DNA of 64,000 nucleotides from Helicobacter ganmani (GCF_003364315.1 NZ_NXLS01000008.1:23673-87672); one strand, 5' to 3'. Numbered from the stretch's first letter, positions 51,649-61,710 are shown. Notes: generated by a model from the letters alone, not told the origin. Numbers and translations are program-made.

Positions 51649-52979
51649 ATGGCAAAAAAATCCATTTTATTGGGATTGGTGGAATTGGAATCTCTGCGCT
51701 TGCAAAGTTTTTGCGTGCGCAAGGTGCAGAAGTTAGCGGTTCAGACATCACAGAGGGTTGCGTAACCAAAGAATTAAAGCAAATCGGAATCAAAGTCAGC
51801 ATTCCCCACACAAAAGACGCAATTTGCAAGCAAGACTTAGTAATTCACTCGGCAATTATCAAGCCTGAAAACATAGAGGTGCAAGAAGCACACAAACAAG
51901 GAATCCCTGTGCTTTCTCGCAAGGAGTCGTTAAAAATGATTTTGGGCAACAAAGAAGTTTTTGCTGTCGCGGGAGCACACGGCAAAAGCACGACAACAGC
52001 AATTTTAAGCGCGATTCTCAAAGACGCAAGCGCACTCATTGGCGCAGAAAGCAAAGAGTTTCACTCCAATACGCGCGCCCTAAAAAGTCATCGTATCATC
52101 TTTGAAGCGGACGAATCAGACAAAAGCTTCTTAGAATGTAACCCTTTTTGCGCGATTGTTACCAATGCAGAACCAGAGCATATGGAAACTTACGCACACG
52201 ACTTAAGACAATTCCACAAAGCCTACAAGGATTTTCTAAAGCTTTCCAAACTCTGCATTATCAACGCAGAGGATTCCTTTTTGGGTTCTTTGGAGGATTT
52301 GGGCAATCATTGTATTCGGTTTTATCCAAGTCAGGATTTGCGCTCTATTTCTTACTTTGTAGAAAATGGAATCCCAAAAACACAATTCCACCTTGTATGC
52401 GAAGGTAAAGACTATGGTGAGTTTAGCGTGTATGGATTAGGAGAACATATCGCGATTGACGCGTCTTTAGCGGTTTTAGCCGCTGCGCAGATTCTACCAC
52501 TTGAAGAAATTTCTAAAAATATTCAAAACTATTGCGGAATCAAAAAGCGATTTGATATTCTTACACACAGCCCGTGCGTAATTGTTGATGATTATGCACA
52601 CCACCCAACTGAAATTGCCACCACAATTAAAGCCTTACAAAAATACCAAGAGCTTACTGACATTCAGCCTCTCACTGCGATTTGGCAACCCCATAAATAC
52701 TCACGCATTGCAGATAATCTACAAGGCTTTGTGGATTGTTTTGCAGGAGTAGATAAGCTCATCATTTTACCTGTTTATGCAGTAGGAGAGCCTGCGATTC
52801 CTATTGACTTTCCAACACTTTTTGCGAAATACCAACCTCTTTTCGTGGATTCTATTGTGCGCAAGGGAGATACACTTTTGCTTATCAAAGACAATCAAAC
52901 TCTAGAATGCCTAAATAATGGAATCCTTGTAGGCTTCAACGCGGGTAATCTTACTTATGCACTTAGAGGTGGAATCTAA
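51639..52979 (+). CDS. murC: UDP-N-acetylmuramate-L-alanine ligase
   Basis: Adds L-alanine to UDP-MurNAc in peptidoglycan synthesis. The 446-residue product has the Rossmann start KIHFIGIGGIGISALAKFLR, the ATP loop AVAGAHGKSTTTAIL, FEADESDKSFLECNP and the C-terminal domain with VDDYAHHPTEIATTI. The start is GTG at 51639, which overlaps the aminotransferase by 10 bases; a nearby ATG is out of frame. The stop shares a base with the next start (TAATG). Confidence 0.96.
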   Translation: MALNGKKIHFIGIGGIGISALAKFLRAQGAEVSGSDITEGCVTKELKQIGIKVSIPHTKDAICKQDLVIHSAIIKPENIEVQEAHKQGIPVLSRKESLKMILGNKEVFAVAGAHGKSTTTAILSAILKDASALIGAESKEFHSNTRALKSHRIIFEADESDKSFLECNPFCAIVTNAEPEHMETYAHDLRQFHKAYKDFLKLSKLCIINAEDSFLGSLEDLGNHCIRFYPSQDLRSISYFVENGIPKTQFHLVCEGKDYGEFSVYGLGEHIAIDASLAVLAAAQILPLEEISKNIQNYCGIKKRFDILTHSPCVIVDDYAHHPTEIATTIKALQKYQELTDIQPLTAIWQPHKYSRIADNLQGFVDCFAGVDKLIILPVYAVGEPAIPIDFPTLFAKYQPLFVDSIVRKGDTLLLIKDNQTLECLNNGILVGFNAGNLTYALRGGI

Positions 52980-53353
52980 TGCGTTTTTGGATTCTTTTTA
53001 TTATCTTTCTTGCACTTTTGGCATTTCTAGCACAAATTCTTTCTAAATTTCATCTTATTACCCGCAAAATGCGCATATACATCGGTATTTTCTTTCTATT
53101 GATTGCAACAAGCATTGGAATCTTTACCTTTTTTCAAGACCAAAAAGAAGATAAAATCAATGAGTTAGCACAACTTTTCTTGCAAGGTAAAAATCTTGTT
53201 TGTCAAATTGGTGCGCAAAATATTGAAACCAATCGCACGACTTTTAACTTCATTAGTGGCACTTTAACGCTTATGGGGAAAGAAAACAGCGATTATCACC
53301 GCAAAACGATTCCGCTTAAATCTTGTAAGCTTAATAATGCAGAATCTCATTAA
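52979..53353 (+). CDS. Small membrane protein of unknown function
   Basis: A 124-residue protein with two N-terminal transmembrane helices (about residues 3-20 and 35-51), and a polar C-terminal part (DQKEDKINELAQLFLQGKNL, with two cysteines at VCQIGAQN and LKSCKL). No family recognised. The same order (murC, small hypothetical, mutS2) is found in H. pylori, which supports it as a real conserved gene. It overlaps murC by 1 base and mutS2 by 17. Confidence 0.8.
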   Translation: MRFWILFIIFLALLAFLAQILSKFHLITRKMRIYIGIFFLLIATSIGIFTFFQDQKEDKINELAQLFLQGKNLVCQIGAQNIETNRTTFNFISGTLTLMGKENSDYHRKTIPLKSCKLNNAESH

Positions 53354-55550
53354 ACAACTAGATTTGGAGGGCTTTCTAAAAAGCTTTGAGGGCTTTTTGG
53401 CTCGCCCAAAAGAATTGTTTTTGCAAGGAGATAGCAAAATCCACTTGCGCTATATTCAAGCCTTAGAAACACTACATTTTACGCCTCCAAAGCCTGTCCA
53501 AAACCTAGAATCACAACTTGCGCTTTTAAAAAAATTTGGGTTTTTAAAGCTAGAAGAAATTTTTGAATTTGTGAAAATTATCCGCTATTTTAATTACCTA
53601 AAAAACCTCAAATGCGAGGGAATCTTGGGCGAATGGTTTAGTCAAATTCTTATTCCTAATTCTCTCTTAGAAGTTTCTAAGTCCTTTTTGGAAAATGGCA
53701 ATTTAAAAGAAGGAATTTACCTAGAATTGGATTCTATCAATGCGGCAATTGAATGCATCAAAAGAGAAACTTCGCAAACCCTAAACCAAATCCTTAATCA
53801 AAATAAGCTGAATCCCTACCTTGTAGATAGGCAAATCCATTTGATTAATGGGGAAGAATGCCTGCTTTTAAAGGCGGGATTCCATCATATTTTAAAAGGA
53901 CAGATTCTCAATCGCTCTGCATCTGGGTTTTTCTATGTTCTCCCTCAAAGTATCGCCCATCTCAAAGACAAGCATAATGAGCTAAACAACAAAAAAGAAG
54001 AGCAGATTTTCTATCTCTGTCGCGAAATTTCTAGCCTACTTACCAAACATCTCTTGTTTTTAAACTTCATCAACAAAGAATTTGACCGCTTTGATAACTA
54101 TCAAGCGAGATTGCATTTCGCTCGCGCCAAGAGTTTGGAATTTTTAGCACCCAAGTCGGATTCAACTATTATTTTGAATGAATTTCGCCACCCTGCTTTA
54201 AAAAATCCCAAATCCGTAAGCTTAGAATTTAAAGAACAAATCTTGATGATAACAGGCGTCAATGCGGGCGGAAAAACTATGCTTTTAAAATCTATTTTAA
54301 GTGCGGCTTTTTTGGCAAAACATTTAATCCCACTTCCTATCAATGCACACAAATCTAGCATTGGCAATTTTAAAGCTTTAAACCTTATTTTAGAAGACCC
54401 ACAAAATAGCAAAAATGATATTTCAACCTTTGGTGGCAGAATGCTGCAATTTAGCAAAATCCTTAGGGAAAAAGAGGGATTAATCGGCGTAGATGAAATA
54501 GAGCTTGGCACGGATAGTGATGAAGCCGCGAGCCTCTTTAAGGTGCTACTAGAAAACCTTATGCAAAAAGGAAGCAAAATCATCATCACGACACATCACA
54601 AAAGGCTAGCGGCTCTTATGGCTGGAGATTCTCGCGTGCAACTCCTTGCGGCACTTTTTGATGAAAAGCGCGAAATGCCAACCTTTAGCTTCCTAAGCGG
54701 AACAATTGGTAAATCTTACGCCTTTGAAACAGCCTTGCGTTATGGAATCCCAAAATCTCTCGTTAATGAAGCAAAGATTCTCTATGGCGAGGACAAAGAA
54801 AAACTCAATGCACTGATTGAAAATTCCTCTAGGTTAGAGATGAAGCTACAAAGTGAAATCGCAAAAGCCAAACAAAAAACCGCAACCTTAGAGCAAAGAA
54901 TTATCCATCTAAAGGACAAAGAAGAAGCCTTAGAACAAGCATTTTTAAAGCATCAAAAGGAATTAGAATCCTCTTACACAGAAGCAATCAACGCTGCCAA
55001 AGCAGCAATCAAAGAGCAATCCCCACAAGCAATCCACCGCCAAATCAGCTTTGCAAACAAGCTTTTAAATGCAGCTAAAAATACAAACTCTAAAGAATCG
55101 CAACCCACACAAACAATGCAAGCCTTTAAGGTTGGTGAATCTATCAAATATCGTCATCATCACGGAACAATTTTGAGCTTACACAAGAACAAGGTGCGCA
55201 TTGAGCTAGAGGACGGAATCAAGATAGAAGTTTCCAAAAGAGAGATTAAACCTTATGGCAATGCACCCAAGCCTCCACAGACCAAAATTCAAGTTCAAGC
55301 TCCCCAAAATGCAAGTGTTGTGCTTGATTTGCACGGATTAAGAGCCGATGAAGCAATAGAAAAACTAGAGGAGTTTATCTCCAATAGTCTCATTGCCGGC
55401 TTTGACGAAGTTTTGATTTATCACGGAATTGGCACAGGCAGACTCTCGGTAGTTGTGAGGGATTTTCTCAAATCCCACCCAAAAGTGATGGATTTCACAG
55501 ACGCTCCACCCAAAGCGGGAGGTTTTGGTGCAAAAATCGTCAAACTCTAG
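53337..55550 (+). CDS. mutS2: Endonuclease MutS2
   Basis: MutS-like ATPase that suppresses recombination or acts on stalled ribosomes and branched DNA; not a mismatch repair protein. The 737-residue product has a helical core, the ATPase with GVNAGGKTMLLKSI (Walker A), GVDEIELGTDSDEAASLF (Walker B region) and IIITTHHKRLA, a coiled coil (about 490-580), a KOW-like region, and the Smr nuclease domain VLDLHGLRADEAIEKLEEF with HGIGTGRLS near the C-terminus. Length is normal for the group, which lacks MutS1. Confidence 0.95.
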   Translation: MQNLIKQLDLEGFLKSFEGFLARPKELFLQGDSKIHLRYIQALETLHFTPPKPVQNLESQLALLKKFGFLKLEEIFEFVKIIRYFNYLKNLKCEGILGEWFSQILIPNSLLEVSKSFLENGNLKEGIYLELDSINAAIECIKRETSQTLNQILNQNKLNPYLVDRQIHLINGEECLLLKAGFHHILKGQILNRSASGFFYVLPQSIAHLKDKHNELNNKKEEQIFYLCREISSLLTKHLLFLNFINKEFDRFDNYQARLHFARAKSLEFLAPKSDSTIILNEFRHPALKNPKSVSLEFKEQILMITGVNAGGKTMLLKSILSAAFLAKHLIPLPINAHKSSIGNFKALNLILEDPQNSKNDISTFGGRMLQFSKILREKEGLIGVDEIELGTDSDEAASLFKVLLENLMQKGSKIIITTHHKRLAALMAGDSRVQLLAALFDEKREMPTFSFLSGTIGKSYAFETALRYGIPKSLVNEAKILYGEDKEKLNALIENSSRLEMKLQSEIAKAKQKTATLEQRIIHLKDKEEALEQAFLKHQKELESSYTEAINAAKAAIKEQSPQAIHRQISFANKLLNAAKNTNSKESQPTQTMQAFKVGESIKYRHHHGTILSLHKNKVRIELEDGIKIEVSKREIKPYGNAPKPPQTKIQVQAPQNASVVLDLHGLRADEAIEKLEEFISNSLIAGFDEVLIYHGIGTGRLSVVVRDFLKSHPKVMDFTDAPPKAGGFGAKIVKL

Positions 55551-55618
55551 GACTCATTGCTATAGGCTGATTTATCGGTGCAATAATTTAGCATACAGAA
55601 ATCTTAATCGGCTAGGTT

Positions 55619-56641
55619 TCAAATTGCTTTGTTGTGCGCAGAAATTTCAAAATTTGCAAAACACATTCCAAAGAACCGCTCACCCAAAGCTCCCGGTGAA
55701 ATCAAAGTGCGGATTTTAGAGCTTTGCGTCATATAATGCTCTAGCCCAAAATGCGCAATATACCATTCGCACATCTTATCCAATCCCATATCCACAAGTG
55801 CGCGATTCTGCACACAAAAGAAACATTCCCTCCCACCAATACGCAAAAATGCCTCACGCCAAAGTGCAAAATTCACATCATAAGTCAAATCCGCTTTACC
55901 AAACAATCCTAAAAGTGTGGAATCGCAAAGCTTAGAAGCGGGATTTGGAAAGAAATTTTGCGTTTGATGCTGTGCATAAAGTCGTAGCGAAAAGGTATTT
56001 CTAGCCATAAGCGCACCATAATCAAACCCCAAAAACAACCATTTGGGTGCAACTTGCGCAAGATTCTCTACAAACTCAAATGCGCCAAGCGGAATCTCTC
56101 CAATCTCCACATTGAAAGCCTTTGCAAGCTCTAAAATTTCTGCATTAATTTCCTTAAAAACCAACTCCCCACCCTCTACAAACGCCATTTCTCCTTTGAA
56201 AACTAGCTCGCAAGCAAAAGCGTCCAAAAGCTCATTGCTTACAAACAATGCAACCTCTAAGCCACTGAAATCTTCTAATTTTGTTGCGGTTTGCAACTCC
56301 ATTCTAAGTCTTTGGTGAAAATTCTCCTTTTGGATTCTTTGCAATTCGTTTAAGGGTTCTAAGGTCCAAAATTCTACATTTTCTTCCCCTTTTAAGTGCA
56401 AAAACTCTGCAATGTCTGCGATTAAATCACCTTTTTCACTGCCAATTTCTATGATTGCGATTCTACCCTTTTGCGTCTTTAAAATCTCTTGCAAATAAAA
56501 CCCCAAAGTAAAGCCAAAAAACTTTCCTACACTCACATTGGTATAAAAGTCTCCTGTCTTACCCACACGCACTTTGCGATAATAACCCTCCTCGCCATAA
56601 AGCCACATTTGCATAAACTCACCAAAGCTTTGTGATTCCAT
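55619..56641 (-). CDS. SAM-dependent methyltransferase of the NDUFAF7/MidA family
   Basis: The 340-residue protein starts at ATG 56641 with GGAGG 7 bases upstream; a longer in-frame reading would run into the thiF gene. Features: SFGEFMQMWLYGEEGYYRKV and KTGDFYTNVSVGKFFGFTLG as in the family, the SAM site IIEIGSEKGDLIADI, FVSNELLDAFACELV, and LGFDYGALM. Mitochondrial NDUFAF7 methylates an arginine of complex I; the bacterial role is not established. Residues GSEKGD in place of the usual GxGxG make the SAM site unusual. It is last in the pglB-asnB-thiF operon, 31 bases after thiF. Confidence 0.87.
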   Translation of the reverse strand: MESQSFGEFMQMWLYGEEGYYRKVRVGKTGDFYTNVSVGKFFGFTLGFYLQEILKTQKGRIAIIEIGSEKGDLIADIAEFLHLKGEENVEFWTLEPLNELQRIQKENFHQRLRMELQTATKLEDFSGLEVALFVSNELLDAFACELVFKGEMAFVEGGELVFKEINAEILELAKAFNVEIGEIPLGAFEFVENLAQVAPKWLFLGFDYGALMARNTFSLRLYAQHQTQNFFPNPASKLCDSTLLGLFGKADLTYDVNFALWREAFLRIGGRECFFCVQNRALVDMGLDKMCEWYIAHFGLEHYMTQSSKIRTLISPGALGERFFGMCFANFEISAHNKAI

Positions 56642-56672
56642 TGCAATGCCTCCTTGTGTAAATGAGCTTAAT

Positions 56673-57461
56673 TTATGGCTTTTTATACAACGCACTCTCA
56701 AGCTTTGTGATTCCATTTTCTCCACAAACGCGACAGTTTGGATTGCGTTTGATAGCAATTTTGCGAAAATCCATTGAACGAACATCGCAGGTAAGTAGCT
56801 TGTCAAAAAGCGGCTCTCCGACACCTGCAATAATCTTAATCACCTCCGTAGCTTCCAACACACCAAACAACCCAGCCACAGCTCCTAGAATCCCTACACT
56901 TGCCCCTGTAGGCATTTCTCTCTTTGGTGGGGCGTCAAACAAGCAAGCATAACACGCACTCACTCTTGGCTTCACGCTCATCACCTGCCCGCTGAAATGC
57001 AGGGCACTTGCGCGAACCAAAACTTTTCCAAACAACACGCACGCATCATTGATAAGAAACTTGGAGCTAAACGCATCTGTGGCTTCAACTACCAAATCAT
57101 AACCCCTTATCACCTCTTGGATATTTTCTACATTCAGATGCTCTTTGAATACTTGCAGATTCAAACTAGGATTAAGTGCTTTAAGTTTCTCATAGGCAGA
57201 ATCTGCCTTATTCTTGCCCAAATCCTGTGTATTATGCAAAATCTGTCTTTGCAAATTGCTTAAATCCGCTACATCGCCATCGCAAATGCCAAGATTTCCT
57301 ACTCCCGCTGCGGCTAGATAATAAAGCACACTAGAACCAAGCCCACCTGCTCCTATGACAAGCACATGGGAATTTTTAAGTTTTGTTTGCCCCTCTACTC
57401 CGATTCCGCTTAATAAAATGTTGCGGTTGTATCTCTCTAAGTCTTCTTGATTTAATTCCAT
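56673..57461 (-). CDS. ThiF/MoeB/HesA-family adenylyltransferase (E1-like)
   Basis: Adenylates the C-terminus of a ubiquitin-like sulfur carrier (ThiS or MoaD) or a related substrate. The 262-residue product has NILLSGIGVEGQTKLKNSHV, the nucleotide loop VIGAGGLGSSVLYYLAAAGV, the catalytic-Arg segment LSNLQRQILHNTQDLGKNKA, and zinc ligands CYAC and CRVC. Whether it is ThiF or MoeB is not clear. No carrier-protein gene is adjacent. It starts in the stop codon of asnB (TAATG), so it is translationally coupled to that gene. Confidence 0.88.
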   Translation of the reverse strand: MELNQEDLERYNRNILLSGIGVEGQTKLKNSHVLVIGAGGLGSSVLYYLAAAGVGNLGICDGDVADLSNLQRQILHNTQDLGKNKADSAYEKLKALNPSLNLQVFKEHLNVENIQEVIRGYDLVVEATDAFSSKFLINDACVLFGKVLVRASALHFSGQVMSVKPRVSACYACLFDAPPKREMPTGASVGILGAVAGLFGVLEATEVIKIIAGVGEPLFDKLLTCDVRSMDFRKIAIKRNPNCRVCGENGITKLESALYKKP

Positions 57462-59314
57462 TAATTTTCCTTAAATTTTTGATTCCAAATTTCAAGCGCA
57501 AACAAACTCCATAGCATTTTTGCGCGTTTTTCTCTAGGATAGTTATAAGACGCATTACAAAGCGATTCTATCCTATTTTTAGGCAAAAATATTTGTGCAA
57601 TTTGGGGTGCTTGCAAAGTATCCAAAACAAGCTCTTTTAGCTCTCCCTCTATCCACGCACTAAGCGGCACTTCAAAGCCTCTTTTAGGAGCTTGAACGAC
57701 TTTCTTATCTAAATACTTTTGCGCTAGCTTCCTAAGCAAATATTTTGTCGTCTTACCACGCACCTTTAAATTATCTTCTAAAGTCGGCGCAAATTCCACC
57801 AATTCCTTAGACAGAAAAGGTGAACGCGCTTCCAAAGAATGCGCCATTGTCGCAATATCCATTTTGGGCAATAAATCACACAAAAGCAAATTTTTTGCGT
57901 CCAAGAGCAACATCTGTGCAAGGGGAGAATATCCACCCTTGAACATTGATTCCACTTCCCTTTGAAAAATATTGAATGTCTCACTCCTAAAAGAATGGAA
58001 TCCTGCAAAAATATCTGTGGTAGAGCGCAAATAATATTCACCCAAATTTTGCTTATACGCTCCTGCCATTTGCAAAAGACGATAAAAATAATTATAAAGG
58101 GATTGTTTCACGCTAGGCTTTGGCAATCTCCTTGCAAGTGCGCTAAAAAGCAGAATCTTTGGCAAAAGCAAATGCCCGACATATCTTCTATAACCGCCAA
58201 AGAGCTCATCTGCTCCATCTCCATTTAATACGACACTCAAATGCTCCTTTGCAGCTTTTGCCACATAAAAACTAGGAATTGCTGAACTATCAAAAAAGGG
58301 ACGTCCATAAGCTTGTAGGATTTTTGGCACATCTTGAATTAAATTTGTGCTAATCGTCAAACTTTGATGCTTTGTGCCAAACTTGTGCGCAGTTCGTTCC
58401 GCAAGATACGATTCATCAAACGCAGCATTCTCAAAACGAATCGTAAAGGTGCGTAAATCAGGTTTCATTTGTGAAGCCAAAGCCACAATCAAAGAGCTAT
58501 CAATCCCGCCACTTAAAAACGCTCCCACTTCCAAATCAGAAGACTCTATGCGTCGCGCAATACTTTGTTTCAATAGGCTTTCACATTGCTCAAGTGCTTC
58601 TTGCTCTTTGGTAATTTTGGGCAACTGATAGTAAGACTCTAGTTTAAAATAGGGCTTGATGCTTAATTGAAATGTATTTAAATTCAAGATTCCATAATGC
58701 GCATTAGGAATCGCAAAAACCTGTTTATAAGGAGTGCTGTCTTGATAAAAAAACCCGCTTTCTAAATAAAATTTTATCGCCTCCTCCTCTATTTCTAAAG
58801 GCATTTTAAAAAATTTCAAGATTCCACAAATCGTGTTCAACTCACTTGCAAAAACCATTTTAGATTCTTGCTTGTAATAAAAAAGCGGTTTTTTGCCCAT
58901 TCTATCACGCGCAAAATAAAGCTTTTGATTTTTTGCATCATAAAGAACAAAGGCAAACATTCCATCTAGCATACCTAGACGCTCCAAAAATGCTTCCCCA
59001 AAATGCGTCCAAAGCCCCAAAAGAGTTTCTGTATCACTATGCGTTTGAAAAGCGAAGTCTAAACCCTCACGCAATTGTAGATGATTATAAATCTCTCCAT
59101 TAAAGAGGAGACACAAGTCCCCGCGTTGCATTGGCTGACGCGCAAGGGTGCTTAAATCTTGAATACTAAGGCGTGCGTGAAAAAATTGTAAAAATCCTCC
59201 TTGCGTCTTAGCTTCAAATACCCCTTTATCATCAGGTCCGCGATGGCGCATTAAGGAATAAACCTCCTCTAAAGGAATCTTGGAAAAATTTAATGCTCCA
59301 GCAATTCCACACAT
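57461..59314 (-). CDS. asnB: Glutamine-dependent asparagine synthetase-like amidotransferase
   Basis: Two-domain enzyme of 617 residues that amidates a carboxylate using glutamine and ATP. The ATG at 59314 is chosen so that Cys2 (MCGIAGALNF) becomes the N-terminal nucleophile; a GTG two codons earlier is rejected. Class II glutaminase motifs MRHRGPDDKG and LLFNGEIYNH are followed by the synthetase loop FLSGGIDSSLIVAL and GDGADELFGGY. It could make free asparagine, or amidate a sugar uronic acid as WbpS-type homologues do, which would suit its place 10 bases behind pglB. Operon: pglB-asnB-thiF-methyltransferase. Confidence 0.9.
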   Translation of the reverse strand: MCGIAGALNFSKIPLEEVYSLMRHRGPDDKGVFEAKTQGGFLQFFHARLSIQDLSTLARQPMQRGDLCLLFNGEIYNHLQLREGLDFAFQTHSDTETLLGLWTHFGEAFLERLGMLDGMFAFVLYDAKNQKLYFARDRMGKKPLFYYKQESKMVFASELNTICGILKFFKMPLEIEEEAIKFYLESGFFYQDSTPYKQVFAIPNAHYGILNLNTFQLSIKPYFKLESYYQLPKITKEQEALEQCESLLKQSIARRIESSDLEVGAFLSGGIDSSLIVALASQMKPDLRTFTIRFENAAFDESYLAERTAHKFGTKHQSLTISTNLIQDVPKILQAYGRPFFDSSAIPSFYVAKAAKEHLSVVLNGDGADELFGGYRRYVGHLLLPKILLFSALARRLPKPSVKQSLYNYFYRLLQMAGAYKQNLGEYYLRSTTDIFAGFHSFRSETFNIFQREVESMFKGGYSPLAQMLLLDAKNLLLCDLLPKMDIATMAHSLEARSPFLSKELVEFAPTLEDNLKVRGKTTKYLLRKLAQKYLDKKVVQAPKRGFEVPLSAWIEGELKELVLDTLQAPQIAQIFLPKNRIESLCNASYNYPREKRAKMLWSLFALEIWNQKFKEN

Positions 59315-59323
59315 TTTCACTCC

Positions 59324-61570
59324 TTAATGCAACTGCAAAATACGCACAATATCGCCACTTGCAGTTACTTGATTAGGATAATTTGCAAAAAGCAATATTT
59401 GAATCATATTACTTTTTAGATAATGAGTGTTTAACAGCAAGGAATTTTTGCCAAAATTTATTTGCGTTAAGGATTCCTCGCCTTGTGAATCTATCCCCTG
59501 TGTATAAAAATCCCCATAAAGATAAATGGTTGTCTGTGGAGCAAGAGACATTTTCTGCGTGGAATCCCAAAAAACAAAAATATTTTTTTTATGTGCCTTT
59601 CCACTCTCTAAATCCAAATCCACAAACGCATTGATATTTGCCAACAGCGGTAGAATCCGCAAAGGCAAAACCCAATAAACTTTTGCTCCATTTGCTAATG
59701 CTCGTGGCTTGGATTCCAACTCCAATTCTTTCAAATAGGCATTTGCACCTTGCTTATGTGAAAGAATTTCAAAGATTTGATTCCATTGTTTTGGAGGAAG
59801 AGTTTGCATAGCCTGCGCAATCTCTAGCGAGAAGTTATAAAACAATGTCAAGGAGGGGCTAAGCAAAATTTTAGCGATTGGGAAATTTGCTGCTCCCGAA
59901 TGTCTCGCGCCATCAAGCAATACTTGCGCCTTTGTAAAATATCTTAGCGCATATCCATAATCCCACCACGACAAAAGAATATCTTGCGAATGGAGTTTAA
60001 AATCCAAATCTTTAAAGGCTTGAACCTCGGCATTTTTTAGAATTGGAGGCGGAATTTGATAGTGTAAATTTGCAACCCACAGCGCGATAACTGCACTGCT
60101 AGCAAGCAAAATAATAGCAAAAAACTTCCTTAAAAGATTCAAAACAACCAAACCCACAAAAGCAATCCCAAAAGCAATCACAGGTGTCATAAAAAAACTA
60201 AACCGCATACCCAGCCAAACAGACGCCACTCCCAAAAATGCAAAGGGCAGAAAAAAAACAAAAATCAACAGGAGGGCTTGAGGGCGCGAAAGATTCGTTA
60301 AAGATTTGGATTCTTGAAAATCTTGCGCGCAAGAAGAGCAAGAATATGGGAGCTTAAAAAGAGATTCCAAAAATCCGCTATATTTCAAACTCGCCACCCA
60401 AAAGCCAAAAGTCATAACGCCAAAGGCTACAAAGCCAAGAAATGCAAGACAAAAAAGCACAAGACTACCACTGCGTGCAAAGAGCGCGGAAAAGCTTGTG
60501 GGCATTGTCTCTAGGATTCCATTCACAACAGACGCATAAACATAGGCATTTGCGTGCTGTGTCGCTCCAAAAATATAGGCATTAATCTGCGCAAAAAGCG
60601 GATTTAAAGCTCCAAAAAAAATTGCATACCCCAAACTAAAAATAAGCCAAACAGACATCTTTTGAGGCAATTTTGCGATTCCAAACAAAAGCAAAACTAA
60701 TGCCAAAAAACAAAAGGACGAGGGCGTAAGAATAATCAAAAAAACCGCAATGAATGCGAGGATTTTGCGAGAAATTACGCGCACCTTTAAGAATTGTATT
60801 CCCTCTAGCAGAACAAAAAGTGCGAATCCCAAAAGTAGCAGATTTTGGATTCCATTATGCCACGCAATGGCTAAATAACCAGAGATTCCAAAAAGTGCGA
60901 GGGATTTTAAGCATAAATCCCTGCGCGTTAAGAATCGTAATAAAAAAATAAAAGTAAGTAGAGGCAAAGTCAGCAACAACATATCTGTATCAAAATACCC
61001 AGCTCCCACACGCTGATAAAAACTAGGCAAAAGAATTGCAATCAAGCTTGCGACAAAAGCCAAAAACTGCAAACATAATGGGAAAGTATTGAATAGTAAA
61101 GATTCCGCATTGGGCTGATTTAATCCCCGCAAAATTTGCAAGAGATTCCATACAACTTGCTTAAGAATCTGATAAATCAAAAGATAGAGCATAACTGCTG
61201 TGCTTGCGCTCAAAAAAACGCTACTCCAAGTCAGAGCAAACTCTAAACTCGTCCATTTTGCTAAAATTCCACCAAGAAGTGCAAGAAAATGCAAGGAGGA
61301 TAATGTGTTCAAGATTTCTTTCCATTCCGAACTTCCATCAAGCAAAGCAAGAAAATCCCGCGCGCCTTTTGCGTAATAGTAGGCGTCCATTGAAGTAAGA
61401 ATCAATGCCCCCTCAAAAAAATTTTGAGGGGATTGCAAACGCAAAAAATCAAGAAAATGGAACCCCAAATGAATGCAACATAATGCCAAAATGAAAAATA
61501 GATGAAAAAATAAAACGGCATTCCATTGTGGATTTTGAAAATTCAAAATATACTTGATAGCTTTTAGCAT
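59324..61570 (-). CDS. pglB: PglB/STT3-type oligosaccharyltransferase
   Basis: Transfers a lipid-linked oligosaccharide en bloc to asparagine in D/E-X-N-X-S/T sequons of periplasmic proteins. The 748-residue product has about 13 transmembrane helices and a periplasmic C-terminal domain. Key residues: the first loop Asp in TSMDAYYYAKGARDF (residue 62), the second-loop YFDTDM, the EL5 glutamate region GILETMP, the WWDYG motif near residue 535 (LLSWWDYGYALRYF) and the +2 recognition helix AKILLSP. It is similar in size to the Campylobacter enzyme. It lies alone behind rpsI and not in a pgl cluster; the glycan genes are elsewhere, perhaps in part at 18-31 kb. Confidence 0.93.
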   Translation of the reverse strand: MLKAIKYILNFQNPQWNAVLFFHLFFILALCCIHLGFHFLDFLRLQSPQNFFEGALILTSMDAYYYAKGARDFLALLDGSSEWKEILNTLSSLHFLALLGGILAKWTSLEFALTWSSVFLSASTAVMLYLLIYQILKQVVWNLLQILRGLNQPNAESLLFNTFPLCLQFLAFVASLIAILLPSFYQRVGAGYFDTDMLLLTLPLLTFIFLLRFLTRRDLCLKSLALFGISGYLAIAWHNGIQNLLLLGFALFVLLEGIQFLKVRVISRKILAFIAVFLIILTPSSFCFLALVLLLFGIAKLPQKMSVWLIFSLGYAIFFGALNPLFAQINAYIFGATQHANAYVYASVVNGILETMPTSFSALFARSGSLVLFCLAFLGFVAFGVMTFGFWVASLKYSGFLESLFKLPYSCSSCAQDFQESKSLTNLSRPQALLLIFVFFLPFAFLGVASVWLGMRFSFFMTPVIAFGIAFVGLVVLNLLRKFFAIILLASSAVIALWVANLHYQIPPPILKNAEVQAFKDLDFKLHSQDILLSWWDYGYALRYFTKAQVLLDGARHSGAANFPIAKILLSPSLTLFYNFSLEIAQAMQTLPPKQWNQIFEILSHKQGANAYLKELELESKPRALANGAKVYWVLPLRILPLLANINAFVDLDLESGKAHKKNIFVFWDSTQKMSLAPQTTIYLYGDFYTQGIDSQGEESLTQINFGKNSLLLNTHYLKSNMIQILLFANYPNQVTASGDIVRILQLH

Positions 61571-61615
61571 TGAAGTTTCTTTATAAGAAATTCATAAAAA
61601 CATATTTAGGTCTAT

Positions 61616-61703
61616 GGGTTTTCCTTTTTGGAACACAAACCTTTGCTTTTCTCCACAAAAGAAACACCAAACCAAACTTTGAAGAAATAAAAAGGAAAAA
61701 CCC
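61616..61703. repeat. Long-range inverted repeat between rpsI and pglB
   Basis: GGGTTTTCCTTTTT (61616-61629) pairs with AAAAAGGAAAAACCC (61689-61703), one bulged base, separated by 59 bases that themselves contain a CTTTT/AAAAG hairpin. It could be a small RNA, a processed leader of pglB or a decayed repeat. Confidence 0.5.
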
Positions 61704-61710
61704 TCCAAAA

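Noticed and set aside
54101..54589. 162-codon frame antisense to mutS2
   Set aside because: Contained inside the ATPase domain of mutS2 on the other strand; composition is that of a shadow.
56642..56830. 63-codon N-terminal extension of the MidA-like methyltransferase
   Set aside because: It lies inside the thiF gene and has no ribosome-binding site; GGAGG precedes the ATG at 56641.
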